NCBI GenBank assembly: GCA_900073065.1
Contig: FJOG01000043.1
Coordinates: 366,775 to 430,774 of the forward strand
DNA from: Phialocephala subalpina
Lineage: Eukaryota > Ascomycota > Leotiomycetes > Helotiales > Mollisiaceae
Direction: 5' to 3'
DNA length: 64,000 bases
Shown: piece after piece, positions 35,710-47,020 of the stretch
Numbering within the stretch: the first letter of the stretch is position 1
Layout: every line of letters begins with the position of its first letter
Notes under the pieces: model-generated
Told to the model about the DNA's origin: nothing
Seen by the model: only the letters and a program-made list of their open reading frames with translations
Database searches by the model: none
Position numbers and translations under genes: made by a program

Positions 35710-37023
35710 CGGAAGGGGGTTTTCAAAATTCGTGTAACAAAGGCGATAAGCCCATTTTGCCGCTACTTTTAGCTTTTATCACCTTTTTTCTTATTTATTA
35801 ATACTATTATTCTCCTATTAACCACCTTACTATAAACCGCGAATATCCTTAATATAAAATTCTTAAGAAGTCCCGATTTTTCTTCTTAATAAAACGCGGT
35901 AAAAATGCTTTTATTATAATTATAAAACTAAAAATCGATAAAACTATTACTTAGAAATAATTTAAATACTTTTATACTAATAAACTTAAACGCATTACTA
36001 AAAAACGCCTTATTACGAAGTTATTAAATTAATTGCGTATTATAATAAATAAGTATATTAAGCAAATAATCTAATAGATTACTAAGCATTATAACCACCA
36101 CATTTTACCCCTCGAGATTATCGCCTAAGAAGTCTATAGTATTAAAGCTAAATACTTAATATTATTAAGAGTTTAGTATTACTAGGGATATTACTATTAT
36201 ATTTCTAACTCGAAGCCCTTTCTCTCTAAAGCTCAAAAGCTAACACACTATACCTTTATAATTAAGAATTAAGACTATCTAGTGGCATATTAGCGCAAGG
36301 GCATATATATAAATAAGATTATTACGCGCATTAATTTAGGCGCCATATTAAAATCTTAAGAACACGAGATAAAAAAAAAGCTCAATTATATATAATTCAC
36401 ATTTAATTTTAAGAGGGATTTTATAATATATTAAGTAGTTATTAATTATAACTTTAAGAATTAACTTTATTTTATAAGTATAAAAAGAGATAATAAAGGG
36501 TTTATATAAAGGAAATATAAAAAGCAAATTCTACGAGGGTTATTAAAAGATATATTTATAAACGGGGAATAATAATTACAAGGATTTTTTTATATAAAAG
36601 ATAAAAGTAAAATATATAGTCTTAAGGATATAAAGAGGAATAAGGGGCTTTATAATACTATAAGAATAAAGTGCTATATATATACTTTACTTTAACCAAA
36701 GAATAATTTAAACTTTAATTTTATTAAAAACGTATAAAAGATTTTAAAGCAAAGATTAAGAAATAAAAACCCTTATAGAGGCTAGAGTCTTAAGTAGCTA
36801 AAAAAGGCACTAATTAATATTTAGGAGAATAAGATCATAATAAAGGATTTTAATAAGTATATTAATTTTATACTTTAAAGAATCTAAAAAATTATTCATA
36901 GAAAAGGGGTTTAAACCCCTTATTAAAGTAATATTAAAGAATAACTATAAATGGCATAGTTTTATGGCAGAATCCCCTTGTTTGGACCCACTATGTTGCA
37001 CGAATTTTGAAAACCCCCTTCCG
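35710..37023 (+). mobile_element. Tc1/mariner-like element, RIP-inactivated
   Basis: A 1314-bp element with inverted ends starting CGGAAGGGGGTTTTCAAAAT at both sides and TA duplications (35708-35709, 37024-37025). The plus-strand frame over the interior is long and broken mainly by TAA where Gln is expected. Segments such as LTHYTFIIKN and QLKKALINIQENKIIIKDFNKY (with stops at Gln positions) resemble the Tc1-type DDE transposase and its C-terminus. The ends are nearly identical while the inside is degraded. Its right end is about 330 bp from the dehydrogenase start codon. Confidence 0.8.
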
Positions 37024-37353
37024 TACCAAAGTATTTGATTTTTGATTTCTAAGCGGATTGTTCGGGGTGGGTCCGGCGATCCTCTCCACGCCACCAAGAC
37101 ACTCCAATCCTGAACATGATCTGATGATAATATTCCTTGCCACGGATTAGTCACTCCGACATCTCTCCGTATTTCTTTATTGGCCCCAACATGGTAAATA
37201 TCGAGGCCCGGCAGAACATCAATACAAAGACAACTTCCTCAGACTCCTTTAATATTCCCCATCACCTCCTTCTATCCGTCTCTGCTTCAGTCCTGCAACA
37301 ACCCTGTCACATCTCACCAGGAAAGTTTACTTTTTCAAACAATAACAACAAAC

Positions 37354-38406
37354 ATGTCGAACCTCGACGCTGCTCAGCTCTTCTCTGTTAAGGGACTGGT
37401 TGCTGTAGTCACAGGCGCTAGCTCCGGTTTGGGCGAAGTCATGGCTTATGCTCTGGATGTTAACGGCGCAGCCAAAGTCTTCATTCTCGGCCGCCGAGAG
37501 TCCAAACTCAAGGAGGTTGCATCAAAGGCGGTGTGTAATGATTTCTGATCCTCCCCTCTTAAGCTGATTGTTTTTTTTTAGAAAAATGGTTCTCTCATTC
37601 CGGTCGCATGCGATGTGAGCTCGAAAGAATCCTTGCAGGCTGCAGTGTCGACAATCGAAAAGCAGACCCCATTTATCAATCTTCTTGTCGCCAATTCGGG
37701 CTATCTTGGGGAGGTTACCAATATGGCCCCCAGGCCAGCAGAGCAGACTGTTGATGAACTTCAAAAGGAGCTGTGGAACAAGACAACCTACGAAGACGCA
37801 AGTAAAGTTGTTAGTACCAACATAGCCGGATCGTATTTTACTTTTCTCGCCTTCTTGGGCTTGCTGGGAGCTGGCAATACGCACCCCGACAGCGTAGGAA
37901 AGAGTGGACTGCTACAGAGTCAGTTCATTAGTACTACTAGTTTTGGTGGCTTATGCCGAGCTGAAGCTCCTAGCTATGTCTACAACGCTAGCAAGGCTGC
38001 TCTGAACCACTTGACGAAGACTTTGTCATCGGAGTATGCCAAACATAGCATCCGGGCCAATGCTATTGCTCCCGGTATGTTTGTCACGGAAATGACGGAG
38101 GTATATAATAGAAAAAAAATAAGGTCTTTTGACCGTTGAGTAGAAGCTTACATCGGAGTAGGCCCACACCCCAGAGGGAGATATCAGCGCCGTCGGCTCT
38201 ATGCCGTGGCAAGCTATTCCCGCTACGCGAGCAGGCACAGAAGAGGTATGCCAACACTTCAGTCTGAATTGATCGAATGCTAATGTTTCTGTAAGGATAT
38301 TGCCGGTGCTATGCTTTACTTGGCATCTAGAGCAGGCTCTTTTGTGAATGGGTGCATCTTGCTACTGGATGGCGGAATGCTCTCTGTTCGCCCTGGTTCC
38401 TACTAG
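37354..38406 (+). CDS. Short-chain dehydrogenase/reductase
   Basis: A classical SDR, an NAD(P)-dependent oxidoreductase of unknown substrate. Four exons, 37354-37530, 37582-38100, 38162-38245 and 38296-38406, give 296 aa; introns are 50-61 nt and all junctions keep frame. Visible are the cofactor loop TGASSGLG (20-27), NSG in place of the common NAG (about 97-99), the catalytic ISTTS serine region (about 176-180), YNASK with Tyr193 and Lys197, and the C-terminal VNGCILLLDGG. Length is normal for the family. It lies immediately beside the AT-rich block, yet every key residue and splice site is intact, so it seems under selection. Confidence 0.9.
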
Positions 38407-39178
38407 ATGTGCAGCCGACGTCGAAGTAGGCACTTCGAAAGCTAGCGATGGTATCTCCTTGGCGAGTGTGTACGCGACAAAAGCGGTCAAGTGTGGGATA
38501 TACGGTACTGGTAGTGATGGATTTACCGGTGGACTGGTCCACCTGGTGAGGTGCCTTTCCAGGGCAGGAACTACCCACAGCCTAACACTACCAACTAGAA
38601 CACAACTTAGACAGTAGAATTCAAGCCAGTTAAACTCCATAACCTTATATTGCGATACGATGACTTCCTCGCGCACTGAGCTCAAATGTCCCAGCATGTC
38701 TTGGCATTCAAGCATGGAAAACACTTTCAAAAGTTTTCTCACTATCAAGGCTTAGAAAACTCAAGAAATCCGCGAGAACACAAATTTGACTTTTCTCTCT
38801 CTTATGGTATATTTCAACACAAGGGAAGTCTATGGAAATAGCAATCCATTTGATGAAAAATTGGTCGCATCAGGCGGTCCGAGCCGTAGCGGGGCAGCGG
38901 GTGGCGGGGTAACTCTACAAGGGGGAGGCGTATGGCCTCCCTTAAACTCCACTTTACTACAAAACGATATCTGACAGTTTAAATTATTCAAAAGAAACCT
39001 CGAAACGGGGAACCAGTCATTGGCATTAGTTTTGTTATTAGAGTGCCAACTGAATGCAATTATATACACCACTAGACGACCCACATTCACAATCCTGGTT
39101 CAGAGCGCTGGGTGCTTCGAAATCCACCCGATCCCTGCCTCCGCCCTTTTTCGATTCATCTGTTCTACTGATCAATAC
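38407..39178. other. Intergenic with GC-rich patch
   Basis: The SDR 3' end, then no gene. A GC-rich patch at about 38868-38960 (GGCGGTCCGAGCCG and GGGGGAGGCG) differs from its surroundings and may be a transposon end, but I found no partner in the window. Confidence 0.35.
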
Positions 39179-39986
39179 TTACGAAGTAGAGTTCATTGTC
39201 CAAACCTCCGGCAACAGGTTCAACAGATTTCTCTGGAACTTGGTATCCGTGATATTGCCGCCGTCCAGCGCAAGCCAGTTCACCACACACTCCTGCACAT
39301 ACGGCTGGGTCACGAGGCCGAAGAATTCCTCCTTGCCCGCATCAATAACCTCCTGCGTGGGGCCAATCATTCTAATAGCCTTCTTGTTGGACGTGATGCC
39401 GGCCCACGGGAACATCGCAATTCTCGTGGCAAGTGCGTTCACGGCAGAAGTTAGGTTGGCCGAGGAGTCGTATACTCATTCACCCAGCCAATTTCAGCGG
39501 CTCGCGGGTCGGAGATGGGTAGCCCAGAGATCATGTACTGGTTGGCGTAGCCGGGACCGACCAGCGCAGTCAACTGCTGGATACCGCCGACGTGCAGGAC
39601 GCCGCACACGGACTCTGGGGTGCCCATGCTGGCGCCGGGGCCGGCGAAGCGCATGTCCATGTTCATGATGAGCTCGTTGCCTGCGGCATATGCTATGCCG
39701 TCAACCTGTTTCGAAAGAGCGACGTCAGTGCTGTATCTGAGAAAGCAGATCAAGTCGTGAATACCTCGGCAATGAACAGCTGTGGGAGGCTGTTGAGAAG
39801 GTTAAGGATCTCCCAGTACCTCTCGAGAACTTCGGTTCCGTTCACATAGTTGTCGACAGGGCCAGGTGCTTGGAAGAGCCTGATGTCGAAGGTATCGATG
39901 AAGTAAGTGGGAAGGGCGGAAGCTATGATGACCACCTTGACGGCAGGGTCACTTGATGATATGGAGATGTCCGAGTCTTGCTGCAA
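39179..39986 (-). pseudogene. Damaged enoyl-CoA hydratase/isomerase
   Basis: A crotonase-fold protein remnant. The pieces read, in order: DPAVKVVIIASALPTYFID and LNSLPQLFIAE (39986-39765); a 59-nt intron (GTATTC...AACAG); VDGIAYAAGNELIMNMDMRF with the oxyanion-hole glycines and GWVNEY (39705-39472); then NALATRIAMFPWAG to the end (39469-39179). Two faults are seen. The expected first 30 or so residues are missing: the frame emerges from inside the ankyrin frame without an ATG. Also, two extra bases (39470-39471) shift the frame between GWVNEY and DSSANL. A 52-nt intron starting GTATAC could restore frame but would remove the conserved ALATR stretch. A sequencing error is possible for the indel, not for the missing start. 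Confidence 0.7.
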
Positions 39987-42213
39987 TATGTAGAGTCGAC
40001 CAACTGTTCGTTTTGCGAGAGTTCCGATCCGAAACTTCGCTTTCTCCTACAGCGCCCGCTTCAAGTAGGACCCCTGTGGTACGTTGGTATCCCTTGTAGA
40101 CGGAATAATACAGAGGAGTACGATGCGAGTCGTTTTCGACTGTGGGGTCGAGTCCTGCATCGATGAATAGTTGCGTGAGCTCTGCCGCAACAGCGTCGGA
40201 AGAGGGACCATAGGCAGCAAGATGCAGAAGTGTTGAATTGTTCTTAGTACATTGATCAGGGTTAGCGTCGTGTTCGAGAAGTAGTTTTGCCTCATCTAAT
40301 GACCCAAACCACACAGAGAAATGCAGAGGAGCCCAACCGCCGCCAACTTCAGCTACAACTGCCCTCTTCCGCTCGTGTTCGTGTTCGTGCCACCCTTTGA
40401 GGGATAGTGGACGTTGATCACCCAACGAGGTACCGACTCTAGAGATCTCTTGAAGTATATCACAACGATTGCTTTTCGCTGCCAGGTGGCACACTCCCAG
40501 CCCAACTGTGAAAGGTTGGGTGGCAGCTTCTAGGCAGAGGGCGACAAACCCCCATCTATCCTTCTATGCCGCTTGCAACAACGGGTAATTCCGAGAACCA
40601 AAGTGCTTGACAATCAGCTTCGCAGCTTCCATGTTGTTGTTCTCTACTGCCCATTCCCAAGCCCTCTGCTCCAGAGATGGCCTGAGAAATGAGGCCATTG
40701 AAGAAGTTGATCCGTGATGAGTGCCTGGAACGGACAATCGACCTATGTTAAAGCCATGCTTCAAGAGTAAATTTTGAGTAGACCTTTCTTCTAGAATTAA
40801 GCCACAAAGCCACGACGAAGGTCGCAATTCCTTCTCAATATCGTTGTTGAATGAAATCTCATCGGAATAATTCTGTCGTTACAATCGGAGATACGTATCA
40901 CTTGTAAGGTTATACGCGTCTATGATGGGGGGGTAAAGTGTAGGGTAAAATCAGTGCTGCTCATTGTTCTTGTTTTGCCTCGAGTTTAAGAGCTTGAGGC
41001 ATACTCTTATAAGGGGTAGGATCACACCTTTCTTCTTGTCCGTATTCCGCGATTTTGCAGGCGATCCCCGGCCGAAATCCTCACTCTGACCAGCATTATC
41101 TGTCCGCTTCTTATTTTGCCTCGAGTTTAAGAGCTTGAGGCATACTCTTATAAGGGGTAGGATCACACCTTTCTTCTTGTCCGTATTCCGCGATTTTGCA
41201 GGCGATCCCCGGCCGAAATCCTCACTCTGACCAGCATTGTCTGTCCGCTTCTTGGTACTCCGAGTTGTTGCAAATGATTCCCAGCCGGGTCCCTCGCTCT
41301 GACTGTCGGCAATGTCTGTCCGCTTCTTAGTATTCCGTGATTTTCTGGACGTTCCCCAGGCGGCCCAGTCGCCCATGTCATCGCTCCGACGGCTGAAAAT
41401 TGTCGCCCGCCGTGTAGTGAAAGATCCCCAGGGGTAATGCTCGCTTTGGATACCAGTAGCATCCTTTGGCGTCGATCGACTGGCAGAGCCAATTCGAATG
41501 CTCGGGCCAACCTGGGAGATCGAGTCGTCAGGATTTATACCATCGTCACTCCCGTCTTCATATCCAGAGTCGCATCCTTCTAAGCTATTCGCTTCCACAA
41601 CAGAAGAAACGACTTTTCGGATTTGCTCTTCATTCTTCTCAAGGTATGCGGCTGGGATGCCCTCCGTCCGAAGCTCCATTGTTATTCTGTCCCAGTTGCC
41701 TGCAACTTCGTCTCTGGCGCTTAAGACGGTCTGAGCCATCCCCGGATTTTCCTTTACTCTGTTATCAAGCAGTCGATAGATCTCCGCCAAGATAGGCTCC
41801 ATTCTTCCCAGTGCGCTGATCGTCAAGTTTCCGATGAATGTATTCAGAGCCGTCAAGTGAACGGTCAATTTCCCTCGCAGGGCCGACAGGTCTCTCTGCC
41901 CGAATTCCAATCGTGCCCAGCTTATTCTCCCCATCCTCTTATACCGCTTATAGAGGTTTTCTAGCTCCTGCATCGTCGTCATGAGGTTGTCGCGAAGGTC
42001 GAACAACTCTTGCCTTCGCGAAGCACCATTGCGGTTGAGCAATGAGGTCGGTTCATTGCTTTGTTCTTTGAGATCGACTAGTACAATATAGAAAGATTCA
42101 AGTTGGCGACTGATTTCTTGGAACTCTGAGGGTGCGTCCTTGAATGATCGGTAGAGACTGAGAATCAGGTCTGAGACCGTGACGAAGTCGCCAACACTGA
42201 ACCCAAAGGACAT
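39949..42213 (-). pseudogene. HeLo-like/ankyrin protein gene with three in-frame stops
   Basis: One minus-strand frame runs from ATG at 42213 to 39949. Residues 1-180 (MSFGFSVGDFVTVSDLILSL and following helices) match the N-terminal domain common in fungal STAND and ankyrin proteins, proposed to be signalling or incompatibility factors. A Ser/Arg-rich linker follows with a 141-bp tandem duplication. After that come ankyrin repeats (TLLHLAAYGPSSDAVAAELT, TPLYYSVYKG, LHIAARLGH). The frame is broken by TGA at 40951-40953, TAA at 40879-40881 and TAG at 40564-40566, with protein-like sequence on both sides of each. All three can arise from Arg or Gln codons by C-to-T change. It ends inside an ankyrin repeat at the junction with the hydratase. 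The first stop could be the true end of a shorter 420-aa protein. Confidence 0.65.
40973..41252 (-). repeat. 141-bp tandem duplication inside coding frame
   Basis: Two units, 40973-41113 and 41114 to about 41252, differ at one base (A/G, around 41099/41240) over nearly their whole length. The period is 47 codons, so the frame is kept and the unit KKRTDNAGQSEDFGRGSPAK is repeated. Near identity indicates a recent event. Confidence 0.92.
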
Positions 42214-43512
42214 TGTTCCGGCCGCTGAAAGAGGAGAATCGAACGAGATCCGGTGAAGAGACTGGATTGCTGAAAAACAGCGTCTGGACTGCGTTGGGAA
42301 GAGCAGAATAGCAATGCGAGAGTTGAAAGTGCGAGCCTCGTTCTGGCTTTCTTCTTTAGTGGGGGGCGGTGTGGGGTATCGACTTTCGAAGATGAGGCTG
42401 TATAAAAGAATTATCTCACCTCGACCAAAAGCCCAATGAGAAGTGTTGAAAGCTTGGAGAAGAGTAATACAATGTCTCAGAGCCCGGAGTATCTACAAAG
42501 TTCGAGACGACGACGATATGGAGGGTTCATTTGCTTCTCGAGTCGCGTGAGGACAGAATGCTAACCCCGCAGATCGTGGTCACAATGGACCAGGCTGCTT
42601 ATGACTTCGGTGTGTGGCTTTTCTCACAGATCGCAGAGACTGTGACCAGCCAGTCATGATACGACGTGTGGCAGTGGCTTGACGCAGGAGCTCTACGAGG
42701 CTTTCCGAGGATGCCCTTTCATGCAGCCTCTAGTAAGTTAGCACAGCCTTGTCGCAATAGAACGTGATTAGACGTCTACTTACCTCGAGCTTGACGTGTG
42801 CTAGTCAACGTTCGAGAAGAGTAATTCGTCGTCGTCGAATGAGATTCGATGGAATGGGATGAACAATGGTCGAAACTTGACACTCGAGCCGAAGACGAGA
42901 TCAAGTATGCTCCGAGCAGCTCGATTGATCTGCGGTTTAGTCGTATGCTCGCCTCTGGCCTCTACTACGGCGATTGGGATAGACTTCGACTTGAGGTGCA
43001 GTGCTTCGTCGTCTGCGATGGCCTTCAATGCCTAGGACGTTGTGGTAGATGCAAGGCTGGGAACGAAATCGTCACTTGAATGTTCCCCCACGACCATTTT
43101 CTTTGAAGGAGCCAAAATTCGTGATGTGATGGATGTTGTTGAAGAAAAAAGGATGCTTGCATGCTTGATGAAGATTTGGGCTAGTTTTGAAGGTCGGCTC
43201 GATGAGGTAGGCGGGAGCACTCTAGCTTCCGCCCAGCTAGGAAGTCACGACCCGGATGCCTGACACCTGCTCATCAATTATCTTTAGCAACCTTTCTCAA
43301 TTGTGGATGTCAGGATGCTTGCGACAATTAGCCCATTTTAATACTTCAAAATCAAACAAAGGAAAGGGGGACTCGGTAATCAACGTTTGCATTTTGGTTT
43401 CTCTATGCATGGCATCAGCAGGCCCAGGTGGCATGTACCCAGAGCTAGAGAACAGCATGTACACACGCCAACATCCACGACCTCAATCCTCTCAATCTTG
43501 ACACCCTCCCAC
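42214..43512. other. Intergenic, nothing recognised
   Basis: Promoter side of the HeLo-like gene and 3' side of the Acl4-like gene. Short frames overlap on both strands and none resembles a family. Confidence 0.4.
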
Positions 43513-45864
43513 TCAGTAGCCATTGATGCCAAACTCAGCCAACTGCGCACTCGTAACCACCCCATCTGCCACGGCTTCAACAATGACCTTCTTAGACACC
43601 TCCTGTGCCAGCTCCACATTCTTCAATTCTGAGACATGACCTCCAAAAGCCTTCACAATCAACGACTTAACCTCAGCCTCAACAGCGACCTCCCTCACCC
43701 CATCTCTCTCCGCAGTGATCTTCGCACCGTTGTAGAAGATCCCAGCATTCTTCAGCAGCACAGCACCGTTCTTCTTGGCATCCTTATGCCCAACCAAACC
43801 CAACTGAAATCGCAACATATCGACGTCTCCTCGCAGTGCGTTGATCTTCTCCTTGTGTTGTGCATCAGGAAGCTTCCAAGCAGCGGTGAAGTGATTTTGT
43901 GCTTTGCCGAGGACTACCCAACGTTGCGTGAGGTAGGGCTCACAGTGCATACCGAGGTGAGCAACAGCAGCATGAAACTGCAGAAAACTCTCGCCAGCAT
44001 CGCATAGAGCTTCGGGGCTATTACTCATGTCGAAATCGTAGGCGTTGGAGACGATATGGTCGTATTTCCGCAAATCGATTTCCTCAGCGTTATATTGTAG
44101 ATCCGCAGCAGCGCATTGGTAATTCGCTATAGCGAGTTTGATGTCGTCTTCTCGTTCGACGAAGAGGGGGCCGTACTGTACCCAGGATCTCAGAGTTAGC
44201 ATTCCTATTTCAGGAGGAAGAATGTTCCAGGAGTCTCTGGACATTTAATACTCTCGAAACAAACAGGAAAGGGGAGTTATGCTCCGAGAAGGTGGGCTTA
44301 CCTGTGGGTGTGTGAGAGTGGAGAGGATGGGGTTTTGGTAGTAGTTGACAATGTGTTGAATTGCGGCGGTGTCGGCGGGAGGAACTTCTTTGGTGAGGAG
44401 GGTGAGCGTTTGGAGTTGAGCGCTTAGGGTGTCGAGGATTGTGGAGATGGTGACGGGTTCGACGATTCGGGCCCATGCCGTTTCTTGTGGTTGAGTTTGA
44501 GTGTTGCTGGCTAGGGAGGTACTTGATGATGCAGAAGAGGCGAGCATCGCGGAACTCGGTTGGAATTGACTTGGAGGAGGGGGCATCTGGCCAGAAGGCT
44601 CGGCTCGAGGCGAATCGTAGGGAATCGTATCATCGTTATCGGCCATCTCGACATCGTTGTTGCCCTCCGCAGCAGCTTTAGCAGCGGCAGTATCCTTATC
44701 AAAAGCTCTCAGTTGATTGTTGAGGCAAAGCTCGAACAGCCAAAGAGCTTCTTCAAGGTAGCGTGAAGGTAAGTCATCGTCCTTGGCGACCTCAGCGTAG
44801 GAGCAGAGAGCTTGCGCGGCGTTGCTAAGAGTGTAAGCGCAAGTCTCTTTGGAGCCAACAACATCAACACAGCAGGTATATTTTGTTTGGGTGGACAAGA
44901 GCGCGTATGGTTCCCAGTGTGTTGCGAGGAGTTTGAGGAAAGGATATCTTTGTTTGATTGAGGGGCATCGAAAGCAAGGATTTGGATGACGTTCGAAGAC
45001 GACCTTCTCACGAGGAGCCAATTGCTTTTGGATTGACATGCATTTGGAGCATGGATTCGGATGCGGTGGATCATCCATGATGTAGTGGTAGCAAAGGAGA
45101 GCAATTGCAAGTGGTTAAAACAGTCTGTGAAAGGTTGATCGAGTAGAGTGCAGAGTTTGACGAAAGATATCAGGAGGTCTCGCTTGAGGTCTGATAACAA
45201 GTCGGTCAACTGGCTCGATATCAAAATCTCAAAAGAGACTCGGTTGAAATCAGGAGAGCGGCTCGCTAAAGAATCTATACACTTACAACAAGGCGTCCGA
45301 ATTCTCGGAGTCCAACTTCAACGCATATCTACTGGACTCGATGGCAGTTTTTAGTAGCTCCAGTAGGGTTCCAGGAAGCTGTGGGAGGATCTTGGGATGC
45401 TGGGTCATCTCATATTGAAGACGAGCTCTGCGCAAAGTTGTCAGCGGAGGCGAGCGTATCACGTGGCGGAGTATCCTCACTTGTTGTATGCCAGGTCAAA
45501 AGAATCCGGGAACTTCTTCAACCCCCCTTCATAAGCATCAAGAGCCCTGGTGAAGAACCTGGTAGACTATGGCAAAGCAGCACTTTAGCAAGTGCGCACG
45601 TGACATCGAAGAGGCGCAAACCTTTGCAGCATCTCCTCCTCTCCATTTCTCTCCTGCCTCTTCATGCTCGACCCCAACTATATCCTGTCAGCTTTGGTCT
45701 GTTTCTCTTCTCGAATTTCATACCCTCGAGGAACTCATCTGCGGTGGTCGGAACCTATCGCAAGTCAATCCTTGGCGCGATATCAGAGCTGGGTATTATC
45801 CTACCGGAGCAGCATGCTTTGACTTCTTCTTCTCCCCCTTTAGGAACTGCTTTGGCTTCGGCAT
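43513..45864 (-). CDS. Acl4-like TPR protein (ribosomal-protein chaperone family)
   Basis: Resembles the TPR family of Acl4, the dedicated chaperone of ribosomal protein uL4 (Rpl4) in yeast. Seven exons, complement(43513-44175, 44302-44824, 45287-45427, 45481-45558, 45605-45677, 45724-45754, 45805-45864), give 522 aa. Exon 1 encodes a basic start (MPKPKQFLKGEKKKSKHA). The next exons give VGVEHEEAGEKWRGGDAAK, RALDAYEGGLKKFPDSFDLA and YNKARLQYEMTQHPKILPQL. Exon 5 ends SENSDAL(F) and exon 6 resumes NAAQALCSYAEVAKDDDL, matching the family register. The middle carries an acidic linker, and the last exon has paired TPR-like helices (YLTQRWVVLGKAQNHFTAAW). The donor of exon 3 (GTCACG) is weak. The 462-nt intron before exon 6 is unusually long and partly open. 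Intact otherwise. Confidence 0.8.
44825..45286 (-). other. Long intron carrying an open frame with CxxC pairs
   Basis: The intron has GTAAGT at its 5' end and a CTCTTAG acceptor. Inside, an ATG at 45078 opens a frame that runs without a stop straight into exon 6 in register, adding 85 residues with two similar blocks (HPNPCSKCMSIQ and HPNPCFRCPSIK) spaced 28 residues apart. It may be an alternative first exon or an insertion with a metal-binding look; no homologue recognised. Confidence 0.5.
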
Positions 45865-47020
45865 AATGAGATATGATAGAAGACAAGGGGATCAAGGATG
45901 TTGTTCTTGAAAAGGGAGGTGTTACCGCCGGTACGACGCTGGCAGAAGATGAGATGGAGATTGCTGCGCGGCATGAAAAGATATTTTCTTCTGACAAAGA
46001 AATATATGGTTCGCCACGGCAGGCGCAACCATGACTTACTTTCATGCTGTGCTGCTAACATTAGAATACAAGATCATGCATTACGATACCATCTGATACT
46101 ATGAATTGAATTGACTTTCAGTACTAATGATTTTATGTTCTTCAAACTGTGATCAGCGCTGTCACTGCTGCCATCTCTGATGATCGCCGTTGACCACTGT
46201 TGACCACATGCTGGCTCGGGTGTCGATGCGGCGCCTGCCTGAAAGCCACGTTTCAGGGGCTGTGATGGGCTGGACATTACTCTTTCAACGGGCAGCCACG
46301 TGCGGTTGAATGAGCCACAGTGCATCGTTGCAGGGGCCGAACCGCTGAGACTCAAACTCTATCTTTCCTCGAATCACAGCTTCTTCACGGGTACAAACAT
46401 CACGAACTGCTGCGAACCTCATCTCCCATTCCGCCGATTGCCTCGGGATCTAAGTCCAATTTTCGCAGTGATCACCCTGCCTTGAGTCGAGGCGGTCAGC
46501 CCCCTGCGATCCTACCTCATCCCACTGCATCCCAGAGCGTCGTATCGTCTAGGGTTGTGTTGTTATCGAGACATCCAACATCCGCCGTACAAGAGAAGCT
46601 CTTTCCGCCGGAGAGATTCGTCGAAGCTGCATCATCACAATTTCTGCGGCTGACAACAATACAATTGATCTCTCTCACGACGAATTCAAGATCACAAAAA
46701 TAACCCGAAGTCGTCGTCTCGATTCGTATTTTAAGACCTTCGCCCCACCTTCGAGAAGGGGCTACCTGTCACAGATTAATCACGACCTCGTGGCAACCGA
46801 AACACACCTCCACCTCAACCCAGCGAACCACCAGCCAGACATCCTCCCTCCATCCTCGACCACCTCGCAGATCCAGCCCTTCACCGTCATCACTTTTACA
46901 AAATCTGCGAATCGAGACAACCGCCAGAAAGATTGCAATCGAGCCTCGGTCACACTACAACCCTTTACCTTGGATTCTTCCCTGTCGAATTTCGTGAAAG
47001 GATCCTGAAACATTCTGAAA
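45865..47020. other. Intergenic, divergent promoter region
   Basis: Between the start codons of the Acl4-like gene (minus) and the small conserved gene (plus). Both promoters lie here. Nothing else seen. Confidence 0.4.
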
